Shown: positions 8,326-17,715, counted from the stretch's first letter. The stretch: DNA of 64,000 nucleotides from Zobellia uliginosa (GCF_018860745.1 NZ_JAHKPY010000002.1:1-64000), one strand, 5' to 3'. Notes: a model not told the origin generated them from the letters alone. Numbers and translations: made by a program.

Positions 8326-10158
8326 ATGGCTGAAGAAAAAACAACAGCTCAGGTAGAGGAAACTGCTGCCGAGGTTAAACAAGAAGTAAAAGAACAAGCT
8401 CCTAAGCAAGACCCAAAAGAATTTTTGGAAAACTTTAATTGGGAGAAGTATGAAGAAGGTATTGAAAAAGTAGAGGACTCTAAATTAGAGGAATTCGAAA
8501 AATTAGTAGCTGAAAACTTTGTAGATACTGCTGATGAAGAGGTAGTAGAAGGTAAAGTGGTCTATTTAACAGACCGTGAAGCGATCATAGATATCAATGC
8601 TAAGTCTGAAGGTGTTATTTCATTGAACGAATTCCGTTATAATCCTAACTTAAAAGTAGGTGATAAGGTTGAAGTTCTTATTGACATCCGTGAAGATAAA
8701 AGTGGTCAATTGGTTCTTTCTCACAGAAAGGCTAGAACTATTATGGCTTGGGACCGTGTTAATGCTGCCCACGATAAAGAAGAAATTGTTAGTGGTTTCG
8801 TTAAGTGTAGAACTAAAGGTGGTATGATCGTAGATGTTTTTGGCATCGAAGCTTTCTTGCCAGGTTCTCAAATTGATGTGAAGCCTATTCGTGATTACGA
8901 TCAGTATGTTGGTAAAACAATGGAATTCAAAGTGGTTAAAATAAACCATGAGTTCAAAAACGTTGTAGTATCTCACAAAGCGTTGATCGAAGCGGATATC
9001 GAAGAACAGAAAAAAGAAATCATCAGCCAATTAGAGAAAGGACAAGTGTTAGAAGGTGTTGTGAAAAACATTACTTCTTACGGTGTGTTTGTTGATCTTG
9101 GTGGTGTAGATGGTTTGGTACACATTACCGATCTTTCTTGGAGCCGTATCAACCACCCGAACGAGGTTGTAGAATTGGATCAGAAAATCAACGTTGTTAT
9201 ACTTGACTTTGATGAGAACAAATCTAGAATACAGTTGGGTATGAAGCAATTGGAGAAACATCCTTGGGATGCCTTGAGCGACGAAATCAAAATTGGAGAC
9301 AAAGTAAAAGGTAAAGTAGTTGTAATCGCAGATTACGGTGCATTTATCGAAGTTGTTGAAGGTGTTGAAGGTTTGATCCACGTTTCTGAAATGTCTTGGT
9401 CTACGCACTTGCGTTCAGCTCAGGATTTCGTAAAAGTTGGTGATGAAGTAGAAGCTGTTGTGTTGACATTGGATCGTGAAGATCGTAAAATGTCTCTTGG
9501 TATCAAGCAATTGACTCCAGACCCATGGACAGATATTACTACTAAATACCCTGTTGGTTCTAAACATTCAGGTATCGTTAGAAACTTTACCAACTTTGGT
9601 GTCTTTGTTGAGATGGAAGAAGGTATTGACGGTCTTATCTATATCTCTGACCTTTCTTGGACTAAGAAAATCAAGCACCCATCTGAGTTTGTTTCCGTAG
9701 GAGATAAAATGGAAGTTGAAGTGTTAGAATTGGATGTTGAAGGTCGTAAGCTTAGCTTAGGTCACAAACAAACTACTGAGAACCCTTGGGATAAATACGA
9801 AGCTGAATTTGCTGTAGATACTATCCATAAAGCGGCTATTACCGATATCGTTGATAAAGGTGCTACCATAGACTTTAATGAAGATATTACTGCATTTGTT
9901 CCGCAACGTCATTTAGAGAAAGAAGATGGTAAGAAATTAGGCAAAGGAGACGAAGCTGAATTTAAGATCATTGAATTCAATAAAGATTTCAAGCGTGTTG
10001 TTGCAAGTCACACTGCTATTTTCCGTGAGGAAGAGCAACGTAACGTAAAAGCACAACAGAAGAAAGCTGCTGCATCTGCAGACGAGGCTAAACCTACATT
10101 AGGTGATGCTAACGAAGCACTTCAAGCTTTGAAAGATAAGATGGAAGGTAAGAAGTAA
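8326..10158 (+). CDS. rpsA: 30S ribosomal protein S1
   Basis: RNA-binding ribosomal protein that helps mRNA bind to the 30S subunit. Six S1 (OB-fold) repeats can be read, starting with EGKVVYLTDREAIIDI, SGFVKCRTKGGMIVDV, EGVVKNITSYGVFVDL, KGKVVVIADYGAFIEV, SGIVRNFTNFGVFVEM and KAAITDIVDKGATIDF, preceded by an acidic N-terminal stretch and followed by an Ala/Lys-rich tail. The start is the ATG at 8326 (MAEEKTTAQ); an in-frame TTG at 8281 would add 15 implausible residues. The length of 610 aa is typical for Bacteroidota. It is a single gene with its own promoter and terminator. Confidence 0.97.
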   Translation: MAEEKTTAQVEETAAEVKQEVKEQAPKQDPKEFLENFNWEKYEEGIEKVEDSKLEEFEKLVAENFVDTADEEVVEGKVVYLTDREAIIDINAKSEGVISLNEFRYNPNLKVGDKVEVLIDIREDKSGQLVLSHRKARTIMAWDRVNAAHDKEEIVSGFVKCRTKGGMIVDVFGIEAFLPGSQIDVKPIRDYDQYVGKTMEFKVVKINHEFKNVVVSHKALIEADIEEQKKEIISQLEKGQVLEGVVKNITSYGVFVDLGGVDGLVHITDLSWSRINHPNEVVELDQKINVVILDFDENKSRIQLGMKQLEKHPWDALSDEIKIGDKVKGKVVVIADYGAFIEVVEGVEGLIHVSEMSWSTHLRSAQDFVKVGDEVEAVVLTLDREDRKMSLGIKQLTPDPWTDITTKYPVGSKHSGIVRNFTNFGVFVEMEEGIDGLIYISDLSWTKKIKHPSEFVSVGDKMEVEVLELDVEGRKLSLGHKQTTENPWDKYEAEFAVDTIHKAAITDIVDKGATIDFNEDITAFVPQRHLEKEDGKKLGKGDEAEFKIIEFNKDFKRVVASHTAIFREEEQRNVKAQQKKAAASADEAKPTLGDANEALQALKDKMEGKK

Positions 10159-10178
10159 ACCTAATATCTATTCATATA

Positions 10179-10214
10179 AAAATCCCCATAGCCATTGGTT
10201 ATGGGGATTTTTTT
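10179..10214 (+). terminator. Terminator after rpsA
   Basis: Stem AAATCCCCATA/TATGGGGATTT with a short loop followed by a run of seven T, 20 bp after the rpsA stop codon. Confidence 0.8.
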
Positions 10215-10317
10215 GTTCAAACCTATCGTACATAATGGGTTTATACAGATTAGGTAGGTACTTTCCATGAAAACGGAATACATTTAGAATGGCGCTTTTT
10301 TTCTAAGTAGAATTCCC

Positions 10318-10325
10318 TACTTTTG
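10318..10325 (+). promoter_or_regulatory. -7 element of the pyrR-pyrB promoter
   Basis: TACTTTTG matches TANNTTTG; a T-rich -33 region lies around 10295-10302. The predicted start near 10332 leaves a leader of only about 17 nt before pyrR. Confidence 0.55.
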
Positions 10326-10348
10326 TGAAGCTAAACCATTATTGCAGT

Positions 10349-10888
10349 ATGAGCCAAAAGGTACTTCTTTCTGAAAAGGAAATAAACATCATACTCCATC
10401 GTTTGGCATGTCAACTCCTCGAGAATCATCTAGATTTTAAAAATACCGTACTTATAGGCATTCAGCCAAGAGGCACTTTTGTTGCTGATAGATTAACAAA
10501 AATCTTGAAAGAGGAATATGGCGTAAAGGAAATTAAACTAGGATTTCTAGACATCACCTTTTATAGAGATGACTTCAGAAGAGGAGATAAAACCTTGGAA
10601 GCTACCAAAACCAAAATAGATTTTTTAATTGAGGACAAGAAAGTAGTTCTAATAGATGATGTACTCTATACGGGCCGCAGTATCCGGTCTGCCTTAACGG
10701 CAATACAATCTTTTGGTAGACCTTCTGAAATAGAGTTGCTTGCATTAATAGATAGACGTTTTAGTAGACATTTGCCTATACAACCCAATTACCGTGGGAG
10801 ACAAGTTGATGCTATAAACGATGAAAAGGTGAAGGTTCTTTGGAAGGAAAATGACGGTGAGGACGTGATATATTTGATAAATAAATAA
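10349..10888 (+). CDS. pyrR: Bifunctional pyr operon regulator / uracil phosphoribosyltransferase PyrR
   Basis: Type I phosphoribosyltransferase fold: the PRPP-binding motif VVLIDDVLYTGRS is near residue 108, with IGIQPRGTFVADRL upstream. In many bacteria PyrR binds pyr mRNA and makes UMP from uracil and PRPP. The start was placed at ATG 10349 (MSQKVLLSEKE), giving 179 aa, the usual family size; an in-frame GTG at 10325 lies in the promoter -7 box. It is followed 2 bp later by pyrB. With so short a leader, classical PyrR-mediated attenuation in front of this operon looks unlikely. Confidence 0.95.
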   Translation: MSQKVLLSEKEINIILHRLACQLLENHLDFKNTVLIGIQPRGTFVADRLTKILKEEYGVKEIKLGFLDITFYRDDFRRGDKTLEATKTKIDFLIEDKKVVLIDDVLYTGRSIRSALTAIQSFGRPSEIELLALIDRRFSRHLPIQPNYRGRQVDAINDEKVKVLWKENDGEDVIYLINK

Positions 10889-10890
10889 CA

Positions 10891-11817
10891 ATGGCGGAAC
10901 TGAGTGTAGAACACTTATTAGGAATCAAATACTTAAATGAGAATGATATTCAGCTCATTTTTGAGACCGCTGATCATTTTAAGGAAGTTATCAATCGCTC
11001 CATTAAAAAGGTTCCTTCTCTACGCGATATAACAATTGCTAATATTTTCTTTGAAAACAGTACGCGAACAAAACTTTCCTTTGAGCTGGCGGAGAAGAGG
11101 CTATCGGCAGATGTTATAAATTTTTCAGCGGGGCAATCATCCGTAAAGAAGGGTGAGACATTAATTGATACGGTAAACAATATCTTATCTATGAAAGTGG
11201 ATATGGTGGTTATGCGCCATCCTAATCCTGGGGCGGGAATATTTTTATCCAAACATGTTAATGCATCTATTGTAAATGCGGGAGATGGTGCGCATGAGCA
11301 TCCTACACAGGCGTTATTGGATTCTTACTCAATTAGGGAAAAGTTAGGTGATGTAGCAGGTAAAAATGTGGTAATCGTGGGTGATATTCTTCACTCTCGT
11401 GTAGCGCTGTCCAATATTTTCGCATTAAAATTGCAAGGAGCAAATGTAAAAGTCTGTGGCCCAAAAACGTTGATGCCAAAACATATTGAATCCTTAGGGG
11501 TAACCGTAGAGACAGATTTAAGAAAAGCACTAAATTGGTGTGATGTGGCGAATATGTTGCGTATTCAGAACGAGAGACTGGATATTAGCTATTTCCCTAC
11601 TACACGTGAGTATACCCAACAGTTTGGGGTCAACAAGAAATTATTGAATAGTTTAGATAAAGAGATAGTAATTATGCACCCTGGACCAATAAACAGAGGT
11701 GTGGAAATTACCAGTGATGTGGCAGATTCAAAACAGTCCATCATATTAAATCAAGTAGAAAATGGTGTTGCCATTCGTATGGCAGTAATTTATTTATTAG
11801 CTTCAAAAATAAAATAA
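10891..11817 (+). CDS. pyrB: Aspartate carbamoyltransferase catalytic subunit
   Basis: Joins carbamoyl phosphate and aspartate, the first committed step of pyrimidine synthesis. The carbamoyl-phosphate-binding motif FENSTRTKLSFELA is near residue 54, and the HPTQALLDS and MHPGPINRGVE motifs follow. The length of 308 aa is standard. No regulatory subunit pyrI is adjacent. It lies 2 bp after pyrR and 7 bp before the next gene, so all are probably in one transcript. Confidence 0.97.
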   Translation: MAELSVEHLLGIKYLNENDIQLIFETADHFKEVINRSIKKVPSLRDITIANIFFENSTRTKLSFELAEKRLSADVINFSAGQSSVKKGETLIDTVNNILSMKVDMVVMRHPNPGAGIFLSKHVNASIVNAGDGAHEHPTQALLDSYSIREKLGDVAGKNVVIVGDILHSRVALSNIFALKLQGANVKVCGPKTLMPKHIESLGVTVETDLRKALNWCDVANMLRIQNERLDISYFPTTREYTQQFGVNKKLLNSLDKEIVIMHPGPINRGVEITSDVADSKQSIILNQVENGVAIRMAVIYLLASKIK

Positions 11818-11824
11818 TAAAAGT

Positions 11825-12157
11825 ATGATTTTCGATTCAGACGGTTCTACAACTATCGTTTCTCAAGAAAATACAACGCTTTCTATTTTCTTGAAAAACT
11901 TAAATGACGCTTACCCTAAAATAAAGAATGACAATATTGTCATAAACCTCTTTTCCTTTTCAAAATTAAAGGCAGATGATGTTCTTGAGTTTTTGCAACT
12001 ATCGGATTTGCATAAAAAAGCAAAGAAATCGTTTGTTTTGGTAACCAATAAAGTATCTTATGATGAGGTGCCGGATGCTATAATAGTTGTGCCTACAATT
12101 CAAGAAGCACAGGATGTAATTGAAATGGAAGAAATTGAACGAGATTTAGATTTATGA
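11825..12157 (+). CDS. Small conserved protein in the pyr/rnz operon, STAS-like
   Basis: A 110-aa cytoplasmic protein with no signal peptide or membrane segment. Its alternating pattern (IVINLFSFSKLKADDVLEFL, then KKSFVLVTNK and PDAIIVVPTIQEAQDVIEM) resembles a small STAS/SpoIIAA-type alpha/beta fold. Homologues in flavobacteria are often labelled ribonuclease Z from their position, as I recall, but no metal-binding motif is present. It overlaps the next gene by four bases (ATGA). Function unknown. Confidence 0.8.
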   Translation: MIFDSDGSTTIVSQENTTLSIFLKNLNDAYPKIKNDNIVINLFSFSKLKADDVLEFLQLSDLHKKAKKSFVLVTNKVSYDEVPDAIIVVPTIQEAQDVIEMEEIERDLDL

Positions 12158-12627
12158 GTAACTATCACCTATCTCAAGTTAACATTGCTAAAATGTTAGC
12201 CCCTATAGACAGTCCGGTAATGGCTGATTTTGTTAAAGATTTAGATCGTATAAATGCCATTGCAGATAAAAGTACAGGGTTTATTTGGAGATTACAAGGG
12301 GATGAGAACAATGCAACAGCACTACGTGTTTTTGAAGATGATTTCTTAATAATAAACATGTCGGTTTGGGAATCTAAAGAAGCATTGTTTAATTTTACAT
12401 ATGCTTCCCAGCATGCAGGGGTAATGAAAAGAAAGAAAGAATGGTTTCATAAAATGTCTGACATGCATATGTGTCTGTGGTATACAAAAGAAGGACATGA
12501 ACCTACACCTGAAGAAGCAAAAGAGCGTCTTAGATACCTAAATGATTATGGAGAATCTCCTTATGCATTTAGTTTTAAAGGGCAATTTACAGCAGAGGAT
12601 GCTTTAATATATACGCCCAAGAATTAG
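12154..12627 (+). CDS. DUF3291 domain protein
   Basis: A 157-aa protein of the DUF3291 type (YHLSQVNIAKMLAPIDSP at the N-terminus, GFIWRLQGDE in the middle, MHMCLWYTKEGHEPT near residue 107). The fold resembles ferredoxin-like ABM monooxygenase domains, but no catalytic role is established. It is translationally coupled to the gene before it (4-bp overlap) and ends 4 bp before rnz. Confidence 0.85.
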   Translation: MSNYHLSQVNIAKMLAPIDSPVMADFVKDLDRINAIADKSTGFIWRLQGDENNATALRVFEDDFLIINMSVWESKEALFNFTYASQHAGVMKRKKEWFHKMSDMHMCLWYTKEGHEPTPEEAKERLRYLNDYGESPYAFSFKGQFTAEDALIYTPKN

Positions 12628-12631
12628 AGAA

Positions 12632-13537
12632 ATGAAACTTCAGATTCTAGGTTGCTACGCAGCAACACCGCGAACAATGACCAACCCAACTTCTCAGGTG
12701 TTGGAGATTAAGAACCATATGTTTTTAATTGATTGTGGCGAAGGAACACAAGTGCAATTGCGTAAGCACAAGATTAAGTTTTCTCGCATTAACCATATTT
12801 TTATTTCACATCTTCATGGGGACCACTTTTTTGGATTACCAGGTCTTATCTCTACATTCAGATTATTGGGAAGGGAAAAAGAACTTTATGTCTACGGTCC
12901 TAAAGGCATTAAGGAAGCAATTACACTTTTATTGAAGCTTGGCGACTCGTGGACGAATTATCCTTTGCACTTTCATGAACTGACCAATAGGGAGCCTGAA
13001 ATAATATTTGAGGACGATAAGATGGTCGTGGAAACTATTCGGTTAAATCACAGGGTATACACTAACGGTTTCCTGTTTAAAGAGAAGCCGGGCGAGCGAA
13101 AGCTTAATGTAGAAGCTGTAGAAAAATATAAGGTTGATAGAGCTTACTATCAGAATATAAAAAATGGAAAGGATGTTATTATGGATGATGGTACCATTAT
13201 TTCTAACGCAAAACTAAGTTCTGACCCGCCTCAACCCAAAAGTTACGCCTATTGCAGTGATACAGGTTACAAACCGGATATTGTAGGTCAAATTAAAGAT
13301 GCTACTGCGTTATATCACGAAGCTACATTTCTGGAAACCGAGGCACATTTGGCCGTCAAGACTAAACACTCTACAGCTAAGGAGGCTGCTGCTATTGCCA
13401 AAGCAGCTGAGGTTGGTAAGCTTATATTAGGTCATTATTCTACCCGTTATAAATCAATTGAACTTTTTAAGGAAGAAGCATTGGAAATATTTCCTAATGT
13501 AGTTCTTGCCGATGATGGTAAGTTTTTTGAGTTTTAG
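12632..13537 (+). CDS. rnz: Ribonuclease Z
   Basis: Zinc-dependent metallo-beta-lactamase-fold endonuclease that cuts tRNA precursors at the 3' end. The HxHxDH motif is in ISHLHGDHFFGLPG (residues about 57-70), the distal metal ligands are in SDTGYKPD and GHYSTRYK, and the tRNA-contacting exosite is partly visible around residue 140-165. The length of 301 aa is typical. One tRNA gene in this window (tRNA-Ser) lacks an encoded CCA, the usual kind of substrate. Confidence 0.96.
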   Translation: MKLQILGCYAATPRTMTNPTSQVLEIKNHMFLIDCGEGTQVQLRKHKIKFSRINHIFISHLHGDHFFGLPGLISTFRLLGREKELYVYGPKGIKEAITLLLKLGDSWTNYPLHFHELTNREPEIIFEDDKMVVETIRLNHRVYTNGFLFKEKPGERKLNVEAVEKYKVDRAYYQNIKNGKDVIMDDGTIISNAKLSSDPPQPKSYAYCSDTGYKPDIVGQIKDATALYHEATFLETEAHLAVKTKHSTAKEAAAIAKAAEVGKLILGHYSTRYKSIELFKEEALEIFPNVVLADDGKFFEF

Positions 13538-13608
13538 TCAGCTTCTTACTTTTTCATTAGCAATCTTTTGCTGAACTTTGATAGGAGAGACCGTATCAAA
13601 AAAAAGCT

Positions 13609-14256
13609 ATGCAAAAAGATTTAGGAGATTACCGTAAATCATATGAAAAAAGTGCCTTGATGGAAGATTCTATTTCAGATAATCCAATGGAGTTGTTTCA
13701 GAAGTGGTTTTATGAAACAGAAGCTTCAGATGGGGTAGACGAGCCCAATGCCATGACAGTGTCTACTGTTGGTCTGGATGGCTTTCCTAAAAGTAGGGTA
13801 GTGCTTTTAAAAAAGTTTACGCACGAAGGTTTTATTTTTTATACCAACTACAATAGTGAAAAAGGGCGGGCTATTGCAGCTAATCCCAATGTATGTGTTT
13901 CCTTTTTTTGGCCGAATATGGAGAGGCAAATCATAATAAAGGGCAAAGCGGAAAGAATACCCGAAAATTTATCGGATGGCTATTTTGAATCACGCCCGGA
14001 TGGCAGTAAGCTTGGGGCTATAGTTTCTGAACAAAGCTCGGTTATCGAATCAAGGGAAGAGTTGGAAGACAAGTTAAAAAACCTTGAGGTTGAGTACCAA
14101 GATAAAGAGATAACAAGACCTGAGCATTGGGGTGGGTATATCGTTAAACCAATATCAATTGAGTTTTGGCAAGGTAGACCAAATCGTTTACATGATCGCA
14201 TCCGGTATTCCTTAATAGATGAATTGGATTGGAAAATGGAGCGTTTAGCACCTTAA
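13609..14256 (+). CDS. pdxH: Pyridoxamine 5'-phosphate oxidase
   Basis: FMN-dependent oxidase forming pyridoxal 5'-phosphate, the last step of vitamin B6 cofactor synthesis and salvage. FMN/PLP-binding segments are visible: SRVVLLKKFTHEGFIFYTNY, GKAERIP and the C-terminal signature EFWQGRPNRLHDR. The length of 215 aa is standard. It starts 71 bp after rnz on the same strand. Confidence 0.96.
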   Translation: MQKDLGDYRKSYEKSALMEDSISDNPMELFQKWFYETEASDGVDEPNAMTVSTVGLDGFPKSRVVLLKKFTHEGFIFYTNYNSEKGRAIAANPNVCVSFFWPNMERQIIIKGKAERIPENLSDGYFESRPDGSKLGAIVSEQSSVIESREELEDKLKNLEVEYQDKEITRPEHWGGYIVKPISIEFWQGRPNRLHDRIRYSLIDELDWKMERLAP

Positions 14257-14308
14257 CCCTATTACTTCGGCCACTCAAAATATTTTTAAAACTTTAAATT
14301 TTGGTTAA

Positions 14309-14794
14309 ATGAAAACATTGATAATGGTCAGACACGGAAAATCTTCTTGGGATTATTCTGTGAGTGATAGAGATCGTCCACTACAAGAAAGAGGTGTTAA
14401 TGATGCGCTTTTGGTCTCGTCAGAATTCAATTCGCAAGCTCAAAACATAGCTGCTGTTTTCTCAAGTCCTGCAAATAGGGCGTTGCATACTTGTATGATT
14501 TTTTCCAGACAATTAAACATCCCACTATCATCCGTAGAGATTAAAGATGAGCTGTATGATTTTTCGGGAGAATCAGTGTTTGAGTTCATATCAAATCTTG
14601 ATGACTCCTTGGATTCGGTGATGATTTTTGGGCATAACCATGCTTTTACACATGTTGCCAATTCTTTGGGAAATACCTATATTGACAACGTTTCTACCAG
14701 TGGGCTCGTGCATTTAAAATTCAATGTTGATAACTGGAGTTTGGTAAAAAAAGGAATCACAGAACAAACAATTTTCCCGAAAGACTTAAGATAA
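14309..14794 (+). CDS. sixA: SixA-type phosphohistidine phosphatase
   Basis: Histidine phosphatase superfamily protein with the RHGKSSWD motif at residues about 8-15 and the second catalytic histidine in FGHNHA near residue 110. SixA removes phosphate from histidine on phosphotransfer proteins; here the partner is unknown. The 161-aa length fits. The ppk1 start codon follows its stop with no gap, so the two are almost certainly cotranscribed and possibly coupled in translation. Confidence 0.9.
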   Translation: MKTLIMVRHGKSSWDYSVSDRDRPLQERGVNDALLVSSEFNSQAQNIAAVFSSPANRALHTCMIFSRQLNIPLSSVEIKDELYDFSGESVFEFISNLDDSLDSVMIFGHNHAFTHVANSLGNTYIDNVSTSGLVHLKFNVDNWSLVKKGITEQTIFPKDLR

Positions 14795-16897
14795 ATGATA
14801 AAGACAAGACCAAAATACATAAATAGAGAAATTAGTTGGCTACGTTTTAACGAAAGAGTGCTTCAAGAATGCGAGGATGAAAATGTACCGTTAATTGAAC
14901 GTCTTCGTTTTTTAGGTATTTTTTCAAATAATCTTGATGAGTTCTTTAAGGTGCGTTATGCCACGGTGAAACGTATTTTTGAAGCCGGGAAATCTGGTAA
15001 AAGTGTTTTGGGAGGAGAAAAGGCAAAAGATTTACTGGTTGAAATTACCAAGTTTGTTATAGAGCAGCAACGTAAAAGTGTTGAGATTCTTAAGAAAATT
15101 GAAAACGAACTTGAGGAGCAAGACGTATACCTTCTGAATGAAACAGAACTTTCTGAAGCTCAAGGAAAATTCGTTAAAAAATATTTTGTACAAAAAGTAA
15201 GTCCACAGCTCATGACCATTATCTTAAATGATTTGGCAGAGTTTCCAATGCTAAAGGATACCGCAGCTTATCTAGCGGTAAAAATGGTTTTACAGAGTGA
15301 TGATCGCACCAAGAGTACATTTGAGAAGAAAGAAAAGCGTTACGCGCTTATTGAGATTCCTAAGGGTATTGACAGGTTTGTGGTTTTACCAAAAGAGGGA
15401 GATAAAAACTATGTTATTATTTTAGATGATATAATTCGCTATTGTATGGATAGCGTTTTCCCAATGTTCGATTATAAGAGCATATCTTCTCATATGATCA
15501 AGATTACCAGGGATGCTGAGCTGGATATAGATAATGATTTGAGTAAGAGTTTTATAGAGAAAATTTATTCTAGTGTTGAGCACAGAAAAATTAGTGATCC
15601 GGTACGTTTTGTATATGATAAAAACATAGAAACGGATACGTTAGACTTTCTGAAAGAAAAAATGGGTATTGAAGACGCAGATAGTGTCATACCCGGTGGT
15701 AGATACCATAATAAAAGGGATTACATGGGCTTTCCTAGTTTAGGGAGAGAGGATCTTATGTATGATAAAATTGCTCCGCTACCGGTAAAAGGCCTTAGTC
15801 TTGAGGGGAGTTTGTTAGAGCAAATTGCTGAAAAAGATTATTTGCAGTATACCCCTTATCACACGTTTTCTTATGTGTTGAAGTTTTTAAGGGAAGCTGC
15901 TCTTGACCCTAAGGTAAAAGCAATTAAAATAACGGTTTATCGCCTAGCTAATGATTCTCAGGTTGCCGCATGTCTTTCAAACGCTGTAAAAAATGGGAAA
16001 CAGGTGACATTGCAAATTGAGCTACGTGCCCGTTTTGATGAACAGGCTAATATTAGATATGCCGAAGAACTGCAAGCAGAAGGGGTAAAACTTATTTTTG
16101 GCGTTCCCGGTCTAAAAGTGCACAGTAAGATTTGTATGATAGAGCGCGAAGAAAATGGAATTTTAAAGCGTTATGGTTTTATAAGTACTGGTAACTTCAA
16201 TGAATCAACTGCAAGAATATATACGGATTATACCTTGTTCACTGCTAATGAGCCTATATTAAAGGAGTTAAACAAGGTTTTTGATTTTTTTGAAACTACC
16301 TATAAAATTAATAAGTACAAGCATTTAATAGTATCTCCTCATTATACAAAATCCTTCTTTACAAAACTTATAGATAAAGAAATTATAAATGCCGAGGCGG
16401 GTAAACAAGCTTTCATAAAGATAAAAATGAACAGTTTTACTTCGTACAAGATGATTGATAAATTGTACGAAGCCAGTAACGCTGGGGTAAAGATTCAACT
16501 AATTGTTCGTGGTATTTGTTGCTTGATTCCTGGAATTGAAGGAATGAGCGAAAATATTGAAGCAATCAGTATAGTAGATAAGTTTTTGGAGCATCCGCGT
16601 ATGTTTATATTTTGTAATGATGGTGATACTAGAGTGTTTATTTCTTCAGCGGATTTTATGACCCGTAATCTCGAGAACAGAGTTGAGGTGGGTTGCCCTA
16701 TTTATGACGAAGATGTCAAAAAAGAATTGATCGATACGTATGAGATTTCATGGAACGATAATGTGAAAGCCCGGGTTTTCAATGAGGCACAGGATAACGC
16801 TTATCGTGTAAATGATAAGCCTAAGTTACGTTCACAATTTGCTACGTATGATTATTATCTAGATAAATTGGGTTCTAATATTCCTACTACGGAGTAA
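14795..16897 (+). CDS. ppk1: Polyphosphate kinase 1
   Basis: Makes inorganic polyphosphate from ATP. The N-terminal domain begins with the typical INREISWLRFNERVLQE; the two phospholipase-D-like halves carry the autophosphorylated histidine region (KVHSKICMIERE, residue about 443) and STGNFNESTARIYTD, followed by RGICCLIPGIEGMS. The length of 700 aa is normal. It directly abuts sixA. A weak inverted repeat (16920-16950) lies after the stop. Confidence 0.97.
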   Translation: MIKTRPKYINREISWLRFNERVLQECEDENVPLIERLRFLGIFSNNLDEFFKVRYATVKRIFEAGKSGKSVLGGEKAKDLLVEITKFVIEQQRKSVEILKKIENELEEQDVYLLNETELSEAQGKFVKKYFVQKVSPQLMTIILNDLAEFPMLKDTAAYLAVKMVLQSDDRTKSTFEKKEKRYALIEIPKGIDRFVVLPKEGDKNYVIILDDIIRYCMDSVFPMFDYKSISSHMIKITRDAELDIDNDLSKSFIEKIYSSVEHRKISDPVRFVYDKNIETDTLDFLKEKMGIEDADSVIPGGRYHNKRDYMGFPSLGREDLMYDKIAPLPVKGLSLEGSLLEQIAEKDYLQYTPYHTFSYVLKFLREAALDPKVKAIKITVYRLANDSQVAACLSNAVKNGKQVTLQIELRARFDEQANIRYAEELQAEGVKLIFGVPGLKVHSKICMIEREENGILKRYGFISTGNFNESTARIYTDYTLFTANEPILKELNKVFDFFETTYKINKYKHLIVSPHYTKSFFTKLIDKEIINAEAGKQAFIKIKMNSFTSYKMIDKLYEASNAGVKIQLIVRGICCLIPGIEGMSENIEAISIVDKFLEHPRMFIFCNDGDTRVFISSADFMTRNLENRVEVGCPIYDEDVKKELIDTYEISWNDNVKARVFNEAQDNAYRVNDKPKLRSQFATYDYYLDKLGSNIPTTE

Positions 16898-16955
16898 AGA
16901 GTAGTTTACGTTTCAAGTTTTAGGTATTATTTGATTTTACCTAAAGCTTGATTTT

Positions 16956-17537
16956 TTATCCATGAATACTTTCTTTATTACTTAGGTCTTTCATTATTTC
17001 TGCCTCAAAATCTAAGAGTGACTGCCATTTTCTGTCTACTTCCTCGCGGTCTCCATATTGTCTTGCAAATTTTAAGAACATGGTATAATGTCCTGCTTCG
17101 CTTACCATAAGTTTATGGTAGAAATCGGCAAGTTCTTTATCTTCCAATTCTTCGGAAAGCAATCTAAAGCGTTCGCAGCTCCGAGCTTCGATTAATGCAG
17201 CATATAAAAGACGATGCACCAACTGGGTAGTACGGCTTCCGCCTTTGGGAAAGAACTTTATTAATTGAAGAACATATTCGTCTTTTCTGTCACGTCCCAA
17301 ACTCTGACCTCTTGCTGTAATCCGGTCATGCACCATTTTAAAATGGGCCATTTCCTCTCGCGAAAGTGCAATCATTTCTTCCACCAACTCAGTATATTCC
17401 GGAAAACTTATGATCAAGGATATAGCCGTGCTTGCTGCTTTTTGCTCGCAATACGCATGATCGGTCAAAATTTCATCTATATTTTTCTCAACAATATTTA
17501 CCCATCTTGGGTCAGTTGGTAGCTTTAAACCTAGCAT
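16956..17537 (-). CDS. miaE: tRNA-(ms2io6A37)-hydroxylase
   Basis: Ferritin-like non-haem diiron monooxygenase that hydroxylates the isopentenyl group of ms2i6A37 in tRNA. The carboxylate/histidine ligand motifs are visible: DHAYCEQKAA (near residue 26), EEMAHF (near residue 66), EARSCERF and SEAGHY (near residue 147). The length of 193 aa is typical. It is a single gene between ppk1 (convergent) and the ebo cluster (divergent). Confidence 0.93.
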   Translation of the reverse strand: MLGLKLPTDPRWVNIVEKNIDEILTDHAYCEQKAASTAISLIISFPEYTELVEEMIALSREEMAHFKMVHDRITARGQSLGRDRKDEYVLQLIKFFPKGGSRTTQLVHRLLYAALIEARSCERFRLLSEELEDKELADFYHKLMVSEAGHYTMFLKFARQYGDREEVDRKWQSLLDFEAEIMKDLSNKESIHG

Positions 17538-17626
17538 AATTCAATTTTTCGTAAAATTAGCAAGAATCTTTGTAAACTATAACTTGAATTTAGCATCTTA
17601 AATATCATGTTATCCCAAAGAATAAT

Positions 17627-17634
17627 TAGTTTTG
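17627..17634 (+). promoter_or_regulatory. Probable -7 element for the ebo operon
   Basis: TAGTTTTG matches TANNTTTG on the forward strand, about 80 bp before eboA. No good -33 element was found at the expected distance, so this is only a candidate. Confidence 0.4.
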
Positions 17635-17715
17635 TAGATAGTTGTTTTTTATAATGCCGAAAGGTGAAAGAAAACAGGGTTGTTACCACTTATCAAGAAA
17701 CCCGAAAAACAGAAT

